Source of the DNA: JACDAN01 sp963847235
GTDB taxonomy: Bacteria; Actinomycetota; Thermoleophilia; Gaiellales; Gaiellaceae
Reading direction: 5' to 3'
Assembly: GCA_963847235.1 (NCBI GenBank)
Contig: CAWJYU010000004.1
Span: 372,001 to 436,000, forward strand
DNA: 64,000 nucleotides
The notes beneath the pieces were generated by a model. The model ran no database searches and was not told where the DNA came from. It was given only the letters and a program-made list of their open reading frames with translations. The position numbers were made by a program, and so were the translations under genes. Shown piece by piece: positions 7,302-15,455 of this stretch; positions within the stretch are counted from its first letter, which is position 1; the number at the start of each line of letters is the position of its first letter.

Positions 7302-9857
7302 GTGAAGGCGCCGGAGGTCATCGCCACCCACGCGAACACGGATTTCGACGCGTTCGCGTCGCTGCTCGCCGCCAGGCGGCTCTACCCGGACGCCGTCGTC
7401 GCGATCCAGGGCACGCTGAACCGCAACGTCCGCGAGTTCTATCGCCTCCATGCGGACGAGCTCGACGCCGTGGACGCGTCGCGGCTCGACCCGGACGCCG
7501 TCCGCCGGCTGATCGTCGTGGAGACCACGTCGGCCTCGCGCCTGGGCGACCTCGAGGCGGTCGCGCGCAACCCGGACGTCGAGACGGTGATCTTCGACCA
7601 CCACGCGGGCGAGCTGCCCGACTGGGTGAAGCCCGAGAACGCCGTGGTCTCCCAGGATGGCGCGCTGACGACGACGCTCGTCGGCGTCCTGGCCGAGCGG
7701 GAGATCGGAGTGACGCCGCTCGAGGCGACCGCCTTCGCGCTCGGGATCCACGAGGACACCGGGTCCCTGACCTACCCGACTGCGACCCAGCGGGATGCCG
7801 ACGCGCTCGCGTGGTGCCTACGGCACGGCGCGCGGCAGGATCTGCTCGCGCGGTTCCTCCACACACCGCTGACCGACGAGGAGCGGGAGCTGCTCGCTGC
7901 ACTGATGGCCGCAGTCCGACCCGAGCGCGTGGCGGGAGTCGATGTGCTGGTCGCGGCGGTCGCCTGGCCGCGCCACGTGGACGGCGTCTCGAACCTCGCA
8001 CACAAGATCGTCGACCTGACCGACTGCCGCGCGCTCGTCCTGCTCGTCGAGATGGACGACCGGGTCTTCGCCGTCACGCGCAGCCGGACACCGGACATCG
8101 ACGCTGCGGCAATCGCGGCCGGCCTCGGCGGCGGCGGCCACCGCGAGGCGGCGTCGGCGATCCTCCGCGGCTCGCTCGCGGAGGCCGAGGAGGCGCTTCG
8201 CGAGGGCCTTTCCTCCGCGGCACGCGAGCCGGTCCGTGCCGAGCAGGTCATGTCCCGCCCGGCCCGAGCGGTCGGCCCGGACGAGAACGTCGCCCACGCG
8301 ATGGTCGTCTGCCAGCGCTACGCGCAGAGCGGGATCCTGGTCGTCGAGGACGGCCGGCTCGTCGGCGCCGTCGGCCGGGAGGACCTGGACAAGGCGATCG
8401 CCCACGGCCTCTCGCATGCGCCGGTGAAGGGGATCATGAGCTCGCGGGTCGTGTCGGTGCCCGCCGACGCTCCTCTGGGCGACGTGCAGGAGGCGCTCGC
8501 CGGCTCGGCGGACGGCCGGGTCGCGGTGCTGGAAGGCGACCGGCTCGTCGGCGTGGTCACGCGCAGCGACGTCCTGCGCGCGCTCGGCGAGCAGCCGGCC
8601 GCCGAGGCGGAGGTCGAGACGAGCCTGGCCGACGAGCTCGCCGGCCTCGAGGGGCTCGAAGGCACCTTCGAGGCGATCTCGGCGGTCAGCGAGCCGTACG
8701 ACGGCGTCTACCTCGTGGGCGGGACGGTGCGGGACATCCTGCTCGGCGAGCCGAACTTCGACGTGGACGTCGCCGTCGAGGGCGATGCGATCGAGCTCGC
8801 GCGAAGCCTCGCCGACGCTCTCGAGGGACGGGTCCGGGCGCACCGGAAGTTCGGGACGGCGGTCGTTCTCTACAGCGAGGACGAGCGCGTCGACGTCGTG
8901 ACGGCGCGGACGGAGTTCTACGACGCGCCGGCGGCGCTTCCCAGCGTCGAGCACGCGACGATCCGCGAGGACCTCTTCCGACGCGACTTCACGATCAACG
9001 CGATGGCCGTGTCGCTGAAGGGTGAGGACTTCGGGCAGTTGGTCGACCCCTTCGGCGGGCGGCGCGACCTGGAAGCGAGGACGATCCGCATCCTCCACAA
9101 CCTCTCGTTCATCGACGACCCGACCCGGATCTTCCGCGCGATCCGGTACGAGAGCCGGTACGGCTTCCGGATGGACGACCACACCCAGCGCCTGGCCCGC
9201 GGCACAATCGAGATGGGGCTCGTCGGCGACCTCTCGTCGGCCCGGCTGCGGGACGAGCTGATCGCGCTGCTGGAGGAGGGCGACGCGGGCGCGTCGATTC
9301 TGCGGCTCGCCGAGCTGGGCGCCGGTGCCGCGATCCATCCGCACCTCGCCGCGGACGAGCAGGCCGTGGCGCTGCTCGAGCGGCTGCGGGCGCTGAACGA
9401 GCGCTACGGCACCGCGATTCCGCCCTGGCGGCTGGCGTTTGCCGTGCTCGCGCGGCGCATGCCGCCGGACGAGGTCTACGCGTGGCTCCGCCGCCTGAAA
9501 GTGCAGCGCCGGGATCTCGAGCGCATCGCGGCGGCGGTGACCGTCGGCCCAAGGATCCTCGAGCGGCTTCGCGGAGGCTCGGCCGAGCCGGCGGACGTCG
9601 TCGCGGCGGCCGACCCGTACGCGCCGGATGCGCCGCTCTTCGCCATGGCCCTGGAGGAGCGACCCGAGCTGGACGATTACTTCCGGCGGCTCCGGAACGT
9701 CCAGCTGGAGGTGAGCGGCTCGGACCTGGCGGAGCTCGGCCTGGGCGAGTCGCCGGAGGTGGGGGAGGTCCTTGCCGAGCTGCGACGGCGGAAGCTCAAC
9801 GGCCAGCTCGACGGGCGCGAGTCCGAGCTGGCGGCCGCACGGGAACTGCTCACCTAG
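7302..9857 (+). CDS. DHH-CBS-poly(A)/CCA nucleotidyltransferase fusion
   Basis: An 851-residue multidomain protein. Residues 1 to about 310 form a DHH/DHHA1 phosphoesterase: ATHANTDFDAFASLLAARRL, VIFDHHAGELPDWV and GLGGGGHREAASA. Residues 315-430 are a CBS pair (VMSRPARAV, then IMSSRVVSVPADA). From about 465 on is a class II polynucleotide adenylyl/tRNA nucleotidyltransferase with VYLVGGTVRDILL and the catalytic FDVDVAVEGD, followed by an RNA-binding head (RRDFTINAMAVS). This architecture is known from A-adding or CCA-adding enzymes that mature tRNA 3' ends. tRNA-Pro in this window has no encoded CCA, consistent with need for it. The start is GTG 7302; the first conserved strand begins 5 residues in. 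Confidence 0.85.
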   Translation: MKAPEVIATHANTDFDAFASLLAARRLYPDAVVAIQGTLNRNVREFYRLHADELDAVDASRLDPDAVRRLIVVETTSASRLGDLEAVARNPDVETVIFDHHAGELPDWVKPENAVVSQDGALTTTLVGVLAEREIGVTPLEATAFALGIHEDTGSLTYPTATQRDADALAWCLRHGARQDLLARFLHTPLTDEERELLAALMAAVRPERVAGVDVLVAAVAWPRHVDGVSNLAHKIVDLTDCRALVLLVEMDDRVFAVTRSRTPDIDAAAIAAGLGGGGHREAASAILRGSLAEAEEALREGLSSAAREPVRAEQVMSRPARAVGPDENVAHAMVVCQRYAQSGILVVEDGRLVGAVGREDLDKAIAHGLSHAPVKGIMSSRVVSVPADAPLGDVQEALAGSADGRVAVLEGDRLVGVVTRSDVLRALGEQPAAEAEVETSLADELAGLEGLEGTFEAISAVSEPYDGVYLVGGTVRDILLGEPNFDVDVAVEGDAIELARSLADALEGRVRAHRKFGTAVVLYSEDERVDVVTARTEFYDAPAALPSVEHATIREDLFRRDFTINAMAVSLKGEDFGQLVDPFGGRRDLEARTIRILHNLSFIDDPTRIFRAIRYESRYGFRMDDHTQRLARGTIEMGLVGDLSSARLRDELIALLEEGDAGASILRLAELGAGAAIHPHLAADEQAVALLERLRALNERYGTAIPPWRLAFAVLARRMPPDEVYAWLRRLKVQRRDLERIAAAVTVGPRILERLRGGSAEPADVVAAADPYAPDAPLFAMALEERPELDDYFRRLRNVQLEVSGSDLAELGLGESPEVGEVLAELRRRKLNGQLDGRESELAAARELLT

Positions 9858-9912
9858 TGCCCCTCCAGGCAATGACGCCTCTTCGCCGCGGGAGCATGCC
9901 TGGAGAGGCACT
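9856..9912. repeat. 57-bp hairpin repeat, short member of the TGCCCCTCCAGGC family
   Basis: The arms AGTGCCCCTCCAGGCA and TGCCTGGAGAGGCACT are inverted repeats with one mismatch around a 25-nt spacer. The left arm begins inside the stop codon of the upstream gene and the right arm ends one base before the GTG at 9914. The right arm carries GGAGAGG, which is the Shine-Dalgarno of the next gene, so pairing would hide it. The terminal sequence matches both ends of the longer hairpin at 46858-47021. Confidence 0.65.
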
Positions 9913-9913
9913 G

Positions 9914-10630
9914 GTGATCCACTGGGAGGCTCCTGGCCCGTACGTGGTGGCTTTCTCGACGCGCGCCGGCGGCGTCAGCGAGGGCCCGTACGAGTCGCTC
10001 AACCTCGGCATCTTGACCCAGGACGACCCCGCGAACGTGTTCCAGAACCGTCGCCGGCTCGCCGACCGGACCGGGATCGACCCCGAGCGAGCTCGGATGG
10101 CCTGGCAGCGGCACGGCCCGGTGGTGAACAAGGCCTCGCCGGAGGGGATCCTCGAACGCGTGCGCCACGAGCCCTGCGACGGCTGGTGGAGCGACGAGCC
10201 GGGCCAGGGGATGCTGCTGCTGACCGCCGACTGCCTCCCCGTGGCGATCGCGCGGGCGAATGGGAAACCGCCGGCGCTTGCCGTCCTCCACGTGGGCTGG
10301 CGCGGACTGCTCGCAGGGATCGTCGAGAACGGCGTCGCCGCGCTCGGCGAGGGCCGTCTCGCCGCCGCCGTCGGGCCCGGGATCGGCCCGTGCTGCTACG
10401 AGGTCGGGCCTGAGGTGATCGACCCGTTCACAGGGCGATTCGGCCCGGACGTCGTGTCGGAGCGCAGGCTCGACCTCTGGCAGGCCGCCGAGCTCGCCCT
10501 CGAGGAGGCAGGGGTCGCCGACGTCGAGCGAACCGACCTCTGCACCTTCTGCCATCCCGAGCTCTTCTTCTCCCACCGCCGGGACCGCGGGATCACCGGG
10601 CGCCAGGGAGTGATCGCGTCTGTCGCCTGA
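9914..10630 (+). CDS. pgeF: peptidoglycan editing factor / multi-copper-like polyphenol oxidase family (YfiH)
   Basis: The 238-residue product belongs to the YfiH/PgeF/LACC1 family: AFSTRAGGVSEGPYESLNLG at the start, then LLTADCLPVAIA, LHVGWRGLLAGI, GPCCYEVGPEV and the C-terminal CHPELFFSHRRDRG. The zinc-binding Cys and His of the family (in ADCLP and HVGWRG) are present. Members act as purine nucleoside phosphorylase/adenosine deaminase-like enzymes or remove mis-incorporated residues from peptidoglycan precursors. GTG 9914 gives the usual IHWEAPG beginning and follows GGAGAGG by 5 bases; in-frame ATG at 9872 and 9896 would place the N-terminus inside the hairpin repeat. The stop overlaps the yggS coding region. 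Confidence 0.8.
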   Translation: MIHWEAPGPYVVAFSTRAGGVSEGPYESLNLGILTQDDPANVFQNRRRLADRTGIDPERARMAWQRHGPVVNKASPEGILERVRHEPCDGWWSDEPGQGMLLLTADCLPVAIARANGKPPALAVLHVGWRGLLAGIVENGVAALGEGRLAAAVGPGIGPCCYEVGPEVIDPFTGRFGPDVVSERRLDLWQAAELALEEAGVADVERTDLCTFCHPELFFSHRRDRGITGRQGVIASVA

Positions 10631-11219
10631 CCGGATTCGGGAACGACTCGAGCGGATCCGCGGGGAGGTCGGCCCGCGGGTGACTGTCGTCGCCGCCACG
10701 AAGTACGTCTCCGTGGAGGACATGGCCGCCCTCGCCGAGGCCGGCGTGGAAGTCGTCGGCGAGAACAAGGCCCAGGACCTCGAGGCGAAGCACGCGCGCT
10801 ACGGCGACGCCTTCCGCTGGCACTTCATCGGCCACCTCCAGAGCCGGAAGGCGCGCACCGTGAGCGAGCTCTGCGAGCTCGTCCATTCGCTGGACTCGGA
10901 CTCGGCGGCGAAACGGGTCGCGATCCCGGCGCTCGTCCAGGTCAACCTCGCCGGCGAGGAGTCGAAGGCCGGCGTCGCGCCGGACGAGCTGGAGGCGTTC
11001 CTCGAGCGGAGCCCGATCGAGGTTCGCGGCCTCTCGACGATGCCGCCGTTCTCCGAGGACCCGGAGGCTTCCCGCCCCTACTTCCGCCGCCTCCGCGACC
11101 TCGCAGAGCGTCACGGCCTCGCCGAGCTCTCGATGGGAACGACCCAGGACTACCGCGTCGCCGCCGAGGAGGGAGCGACGTATGTCCGCGTCGGCTCGGC
11201 CCTCTGGCGTGAGGAATAG
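10620..11219 (+). CDS. yggS: YggS-family PLP homeostasis protein
   Basis: About 199 residues: VTVVAATKYVSVEDM with the PLP lysine, VGENKAQDLEAK, WHFIGHLQSRKA, ALVQVNLAGEESKAGV and LSMGTTQDYRVA. YggS/PROSC proteins bind PLP and buffer it without known catalysis. The helix before the first strand (SPDRIRERLERIRGEVG) is coded upstream of GTG 10680, yet the frame is closed by a TGA at 10611 and holds no ATG, GTG or TTG, so the likeliest start is CTG 10620. It overlaps the pgeF stop and is probably coupled to it. The middle region is about ten residues shorter than usual. Confidence 0.8.
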   Translation: MSPDRIRERLERIRGEVGPRVTVVAATKYVSVEDMAALAEAGVEVVGENKAQDLEAKHARYGDAFRWHFIGHLQSRKARTVSELCELVHSLDSDSAAKRVAIPALVQVNLAGEESKAGVAPDELEAFLERSPIEVRGLSTMPPFSEDPEASRPYFRRLRDLAERHGLAELSMGTTQDYRVAAEEGATYVRVGSALWREE

Positions 11220-11232
11220 CCGCTTCCGGGGC

Positions 11233-11238
11233 TACTAT
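11233..11238 (+). promoter_or_regulatory. -10 hexamer TACTAT upstream of sepF
   Basis: TACTAT fits TANNNT and ends 10 nt before the sepF ATG, giving a leader of only a few bases at most. It lies just after the yggS stop. Confidence 0.4.
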
Positions 11239-11248
11239 CCCCTGCTCG

Positions 11249-11812
11249 ATGGCCTTTTCCGACGTCTGGAACCGAACCCTCGTCTACTTCGGCATCGCCG
11301 AGGAGGACGACGACGACTGGGACGAGGACGGCTACGTCACGAACGAGGAGCTCGAGCGGACGTACTCGGAACGGCCGAACGTCCGCCGGCTGGCTCCGCG
11401 CCGGCGCAACAGCAGCAGGGAGTTCGACGACTGGACCGACCCCGAGCCGACGCCCGGCCGGACCGGCTCGCAGCGGCAGCGACAGCGGCAGCGCCCGGAG
11501 CTCGCGCCCGTGCAAGCCGCTCCAAACCCGTCGGTGAAAGTGCACCTCGTCGTCCCGCACACGTTCCAGGACGCGAAGACCATCGCCGACCGCTTCAAGG
11601 ACTACACACCGGTGATCCTCAACCTGCAGGGCGTGGACTCGGAGCTGTCGAAGCGGCTGATCGACTTCGCGAGCGGTCTCACCTACGCGCTCGACGGCGG
11701 CATGCAGCGAATCGCCGACAAGGTGTTTCTCCTGACGCCTGCGAACGTGGAGGTGTCGGCGGAGCAGCGCGCCCAGCTCCTCGAGCGCGGCGGCTTCTTC
11801 AACCAAGCCTGA
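11249..11812 (+). CDS. sepF: cell division protein SepF
   Basis: The 187-residue product starts with an amphipathic membrane-targeting helix (AFSDVWNRTLVYFGIAEE), then a variable acidic and Gln/Arg-rich linker to about residue 90, then the SepF fold: VHLVVPHTFQDAKTIADRF, VILNLQGVDSELSKRLIDF and the glycine-containing GLTYALDGGMQRIADKVFLL. SepF polymerises under the membrane and anchors FtsZ; in actinobacteria lacking FtsA it is the main anchor. A leaderless-type -10 element precedes it. The DivIVA-like and YggT genes 2 kb downstream match the usual division-cluster neighbours, with a helicase gene interposed. Confidence 0.95.
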   Translation: MAFSDVWNRTLVYFGIAEEDDDDWDEDGYVTNEELERTYSERPNVRRLAPRRRNSSREFDDWTDPEPTPGRTGSQRQRQRQRPELAPVQAAPNPSVKVHLVVPHTFQDAKTIADRFKDYTPVILNLQGVDSELSKRLIDFASGLTYALDGGMQRIADKVFLLTPANVEVSAEQRAQLLERGGFFNQA

Positions 11813-11861
11813 CGGCTTGACTGTGCCGGAAGCCGCGCGGCTCTCGGTCGAGACTCAGCAC

Positions 11862-11938
11862 GGGGTCTGACCCCAAGCGAGGCGCCGAGGACTCGCGAGC
11901 CCGCGGGTGGCGTGGAGCGGCGCCTGGGGTCTGACCCC
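11862..11938. repeat. pair of GGGGTCTGACCCC near-palindromes
   Basis: The 13-mer occurs at 11862-11874 and 11926-11938, in the same orientation, in the 184-bp gap between sepF and the helicase gene. Each is symmetric apart from the central base, and both copies are followed by AA. The segment between is itself rich in GGCGCC. No gene is present in the gap apart from this. Confidence 0.75.
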
Positions 11939-11996
11939 AAAGCGGACTGCCGCCGCGCCTCGACCCGCGCCGGGCCGCTAACTACGCTCACACGTC

Positions 11997-13958
11997 GTGG
12001 CGCACCCCGACGTCGCCTCCGAGCAGGCGTATCTCGACCACGCATACGACTGCCTCGACCGCATGCGCGAGGCGCTCCTGCACGCGGGTGACTCGGTGGT
12101 CGACGAGGTCGCCGGCGAAGCGCTCGATGCGTGGAACGCACGTCGCCTGCAGACCTTCGAGGACGCGGAGCAGGGTCTCTGCTTCGGACGGATCGATCGC
12201 GAGACGATCGCCGAGCCGACCTACGTCGGCCGCCGCTGGGTGCACGACGAGCGTGGGGAGCCAGTCGTCGTCAACTGGCAGGCGCCGGCCGCCCGGCCGT
12301 TCTACACGGCGACGCCGGTCGAGCCACACGGTGTCACGCTCCGCCGCCGCTTCCGCACGCGGGGGCGGAAGCTCCTCGACGTCAGCGACGAGGCGTTGGA
12401 CGGTTCGATCGCCGAAGCGGTGGTCTCCGTGGACGACTTCCTCCTGGAGGAGCTCGACCGGGTCCGAGAGGCGCGGATGCGCGACATCGTCGCGACGATC
12501 CAGGCGGACCAGTACGGGCTGATCGCGCGCGATCCGTCGCCGCCGCTCGTCGTCCAGGGCGGGCCCGGCACGGGTAAGACCGCTGTCGGGCTGCACCGAG
12601 CGTCGTTCCTGCTCTACACGCACCGAGAGGAGCTGCGGCGCATCCTCGTGGTCGGGCCCAACCCGACCTTCATGGACTACGTCTCCCACGTGTTGCCGGC
12701 GCTCGGCGAGGAGAGCGTGGAGCAGCGCGCCGTCGCGGAGCTCGTCGACGACGTCGAGGTGACCCGCTCCGACCCGCTCGACGTGCAGCAGCTGAAGGCT
12801 GACGTCCGCATGGCCGAAGTCGTGCGCCGCGCCGTGGAGGCGCGAGTCGAGCCGCAGCCAGAGCAGCTGGCGCTGCGCCTCGGCGGCGCCTGGATCCGCC
12901 TGAGGGAGGAGGAGATCGCAGAGCTCGTCGTGGAGGCGCGCGCCGAGCGCGGCGTCTCCCACGCGGCGCGGGAGAGGTTCCGGATGAACGTTCTGCGCCG
13001 CTTCTACCAGCGCTACGGCGAGCGCCTCGGCGGCAGTGCGTTCATGGCGTCGGACGAGGTCGAGGGCGCCCTGAGGCGCGAGGGACGACTGAACGGGTTT
13101 CTCGACCGGGTCTGGCCGGCGCCCCGGCCCGATCAGGTCGTCCGTCAGGTGCTCAGCTCGCGCGAGCACCTCGCAGCCGCCGCGGACGGGATCCTCGACG
13201 AAGACGAGCAGGTGTTGCTGGCGCGAGCTCGCCGCGGCTGGAGCGAGGCCGACCTGCCGCTCGTCGACGAGGCCCGCGCACTGCTCCTCGATCCCCAGCG
13301 GCCGTACGGCCACGTGATCGTCGACGAGGCCCAGGACCTGACGCCGATGCAGCTGCGGATGATCGCCCGACGAGGAGCCGGCTCGTTCACGATCCTCGGG
13401 GACATCGCCCAGGCGACCGGCCCGGTTCCCTACGACGGCTGGGGCCAGCTGCTGCCCTACCTCCCCGGAGGCGACGACGCCGAAATCGAGGAGCTCCGCC
13501 ATGCCTACCGCGTCCCGCGCGAGATCATGGCTCTGGCCCTGCCCCTGCTGCAGCAGATCGCGCCCGGTACCGAGCCACCGGTGGCCTATCGGGCCGGCGC
13601 CGAGCCGCCGCGCATCCGCCGGGGCGAGCCCGCGCTGACCCGGGCCTTCGAGGAGGCGGCCCGGCTGGCCGGCGAGGAGGGATTGCTCGCGCTCATCGTC
13701 CCGCCGTCTCTTCGCGGAGGCGAGGCGCCGGCGCTGTTCGACGAGACGCGCGTGCCGATGCTCACGCCGCGCGAAGCGAAGGGAATGGAGTTCGACCACG
13801 TCGTCGTCGTCGAGCCGGCCGCAATCGTCGACGAGGCGCCCGGCGGCCAGGGTCTCCGGGAGCTGTACGTGGCGCTCACCCGCCCGACCCGGACGCTCGT
13901 CGTCGTCCACGAACGGCCGCTGCCCGCTGCCCTCGGGCAGAGGGAACGGAACCGGTAG
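11997..13958 (+). CDS. HelD/UvrD-like superfamily 1 helicase
   Basis: The 653-residue protein has an N-terminal coiled arm (YLDHAYDCLDRMREALL), a Walker A motif VQGGPGTGKTAVGLHRAS near residue 186, Walker B in VIVDEAQDLTPMQLRMI, a GDIAQATGP motif III and a C-terminal LYVALTRPTRTLVV motif VI. The layout, with a long insertion between the P-loop and Walker B, is that of HelD, which binds RNA polymerase and frees stalled complexes, rather than of UvrD repair helicases. The start is GTG 11997, 8 nt after a TACGCT -10-like hexamer. It stands between sepF and yggT as an insertion in the division cluster. Confidence 0.8.
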   Translation: MAHPDVASEQAYLDHAYDCLDRMREALLHAGDSVVDEVAGEALDAWNARRLQTFEDAEQGLCFGRIDRETIAEPTYVGRRWVHDERGEPVVVNWQAPAARPFYTATPVEPHGVTLRRRFRTRGRKLLDVSDEALDGSIAEAVVSVDDFLLEELDRVREARMRDIVATIQADQYGLIARDPSPPLVVQGGPGTGKTAVGLHRASFLLYTHREELRRILVVGPNPTFMDYVSHVLPALGEESVEQRAVAELVDDVEVTRSDPLDVQQLKADVRMAEVVRRAVEARVEPQPEQLALRLGGAWIRLREEEIAELVVEARAERGVSHAARERFRMNVLRRFYQRYGERLGGSAFMASDEVEGALRREGRLNGFLDRVWPAPRPDQVVRQVLSSREHLAAAADGILDEDEQVLLARARRGWSEADLPLVDEARALLLDPQRPYGHVIVDEAQDLTPMQLRMIARRGAGSFTILGDIAQATGPVPYDGWGQLLPYLPGGDDAEIEELRHAYRVPREIMALALPLLQQIAPGTEPPVAYRAGAEPPRIRRGEPALTRAFEEAARLAGEEGLLALIVPPSLRGGEAPALFDETRVPMLTPREAKGMEFDHVVVVEPAAIVDEAPGGQGLRELYVALTRPTRTLVVVHERPLPAALGQRERNR

Positions 13959-13973
13959 AACGAACATCGCCCC

Positions 13974-14288
13974 GTGGGCGCCGTCAACGCCGCTTCGATC
14001 CTGCTCGCGAACTGGGTGGACTCCGCCCAGAACTTCGTGCAGGTCTTCACGCTCGTCTACTTCCTGCTGATCTTCGCGTACATCCTGATGTCCTGGATCC
14101 GGATGCCCTACTCGATCTGGATGCAGCGGATCCAGCGCTTCCTCTACGACGTCGTGGAGCCCTACCTGCGGATCTTCCGGCGGTTCATCCCGCCGCTCGG
14201 CCCGCTGGACCTCTCGCCGATCATCGCGATCTTCGTGCTCTGGATCGTGAGCGGGCTGGTGATCCGCATCCTCGGGGAGCTCGGCTAA
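13974..14288 (+). CDS. yggT: YggT-family membrane protein
   Basis: 104 residues with two hydrophobic segments (FTLVYFLLIFAYILMSW and SPIIAIFVLWIVSGLVI) separated by the conserved polar stretch SIWMQRIQRFLYDVVEPYLR. YggT proteins sit in the cytoplasmic membrane and recur beside sepF and divIVA in Gram-positive genomes; their role is not settled. The start is GTG 13974. The stop overlaps the next start by one base (TAATG), so the two are coupled. Confidence 0.85.
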   Translation: MGAVNAASILLANWVDSAQNFVQVFTLVYFLLIFAYILMSWIRMPYSIWMQRIQRFLYDVVEPYLRIFRRFIPPLGPLDLSPIIAIFVLWIVSGLVIRILGELG

Positions 14289-14746
14289 TGGGCCTCGCGC
14301 CGACCGAGATTCGGCACATCCCGATCCCGCGCGGCCTCCGCGGGTACCGCCGAGGTGACGTCGAACGGCTCCTGGAAGAGATTGCGGACAGCTACGGGGA
14401 CGTCTGGCGCGACCGTGCGGAGCTGGTAGACCGCGTCGAGCACCTCGAGGAGGAGCTGCAGCGCCACCGGGAGCTGGAGTCGCTGCTCCGCAGGACGCTC
14501 GTCTCGGCCGAAGCGGCCGCCGAGGAGCAACGGGAGCAGGCACGCCGGAGCGCCGAGGCCGTTGTCGCGCAGGCGCACGTGGAGGCACGCCGAATCACCT
14601 TCGCCGCCACCGCGGAACGCGAGCGCCTGCTGAAGGACGTCAGGCGTCTCCGAGAGCTGCTTCGCACCGCCCTCGCCTCGGTCGAGGAGGCCGACGGCGA
14701 CGACAAGGTTCCGGAGCCGATTCCGGACGAAGCCGCCGCCGCCTAG
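14288..14746 (+). CDS. DivIVA-like coiled-coil protein
   Basis: 152 residues. An N-terminal DivIVA motif (IPIPRGLRGYRRGDVERLLEE) is followed by a long coiled coil to about residue 120 and an acidic tail rich in Ala, Glu and Asp. DivIVA proteins sense curved membrane and organise division or polar growth. The lipid-binding loop lacks an obvious aromatic residue, so this may be a divergent member. It is coupled to yggT. Its TAG stop doubles as the first three bases of the -10 element for the next gene. Confidence 0.75.
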   Translation: MGLAPTEIRHIPIPRGLRGYRRGDVERLLEEIADSYGDVWRDRAELVDRVEHLEEELQRHRELESLLRRTLVSAEAAAEEQREQARRSAEAVVAQAHVEARRITFAATAERERLLKDVRRLRELLRTALASVEEADGDDKVPEPIPDEAAAA

Positions 14747-14749
14747 AAT
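14744..14749 (+). promoter_or_regulatory. -10 hexamer TAGAAT overlapping a stop codon
   Basis: TAGAAT begins with the TAG stop of the DivIVA-like gene and ends 6 nt before the GTG of the next gene, so the transcript would start at or next to the start codon. The same stop/-10 overlap occurs at 16836 (rpsB) and 24117 (ispG). Confidence 0.55.
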
Positions 14750-14755
14750 CCCTAC

Positions 14756-15028
14756 GTGGCAGGGGGTGCAACACGGTTGCGGCTGCGCGTCGTCCCGGGC
14801 TCCAGGAGCCCCGGGATCGTCGGGCGGTACGGCGACGCCTGGAAGCTCCGGGTGGCGGCGCCTCCCGAGCGCGGGCGGGCGAACGACGCGGCCGTCGCGC
14901 TGCTTGCCGAAACGCTCCGGATCCAGCCGGGCGACGTGCGGCTGGTCGCCGGCCACGGCTCTCGCGACAAGATCGTCGAGGTGAGCGGGCTCGCGCCGTC
15001 CGAGGCCGAGCGGAGACTCTCCCGATGA
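14756..15028 (+). CDS. YggU-family (DUF167) protein
   Basis: 90 residues beginning at GTG 14756: LRLRVVPGSRSPGIVGRYGD, WKLRVAAPPERGRANDAAVALLAE and LVAGHGSRDKIVEVSGL are the conserved blocks of the UPF0235/DUF167 family. Function is unknown; members often sit near yggT and division genes, as here. It follows a stop-embedded -10 element and its stop overlaps the start of the DksA-like gene by 4 bases (15025-15028). Confidence 0.85.
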   Translation: MAGGATRLRLRVVPGSRSPGIVGRYGDAWKLRVAAPPERGRANDAAVALLAETLRIQPGDVRLVAGHGSRDKIVEVSGLAPSEAERRLSR

Positions 15029-15399
15029 CCACGGTCGACGTCGAGCACTTCCGGGAGGTGCTGCTCGAGAAGCGGGAGGCGGTCAGCGCAGCGCTGAACA
15101 ACCTCCACCGCGAGAACTCCGTCTCGCTCGAGGACGAGACCGGCGAGCTCGTCTCGGGGAGCGCAGACCAGCATCTGGCCGACACGGCCACCGAGACCGT
15201 CGACCGCGAGATCGGAACCACGCTCGAGGAGCACGACGAACGACTCCTCGCCGAGATCGACGCCGCGCTCCGGCGCATCGAGGACGGCACGTACGGAAAA
15301 TGCGTCAACTGCGGCGCTCCCATCCCCCAAGAGCGGCTCGAGGCGATGCCGTGGGCGACCCTCTGCATCGATTGCAAACGCAAAGAGGAACGGGGCTAG
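15025..15399 (+). CDS. TraR/DksA-family zinc-finger protein
   Basis: 124 residues. An N-terminal helical region (VEHFREVLLEKREAVSAALNNL, then DRRIG-type helices through DAALRRIEDGTYG) precedes a four-cysteine zinc finger: CVNCGAPIPQERLEAMPWATLC followed by IDC. These proteins reach into the RNA polymerase secondary channel or act as general regulators. The acidic DxxDA tip typical of true DksA is not evident, so it may be a DksA-like protein with another role. It overlaps yggU by ATGA and precedes lspA by 56 bases. Confidence 0.85.
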   Translation: MTTVDVEHFREVLLEKREAVSAALNNLHRENSVSLEDETGELVSGSADQHLADTATETVDREIGTTLEEHDERLLAEIDAALRRIEDGTYGKCVNCGAPIPQERLEAMPWATLCIDCKRKEERG

Positions 15400-15455
15400 G
15401 CGAGGCCAGGGCGACCGAGGTCCGGGTCGGATCGTCGACGAACGGCGTCGTCCCG

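Noticed and set aside
7818..9911. 697-codon minus-strand open frame opposite the DHH-CBS-nucleotidyltransferase gene
   Set aside because: Shadow of a strongly supported plus-strand gene; no domain or start signal.
11988..14588. 866-codon minus-strand open frame opposite the helicase, yggT and divIVA-like genes
   Set aside because: It is the complement of high-GC coding sequence, with Arg/Asp/Glu-rich low-information translation. The plus strand has clear families.
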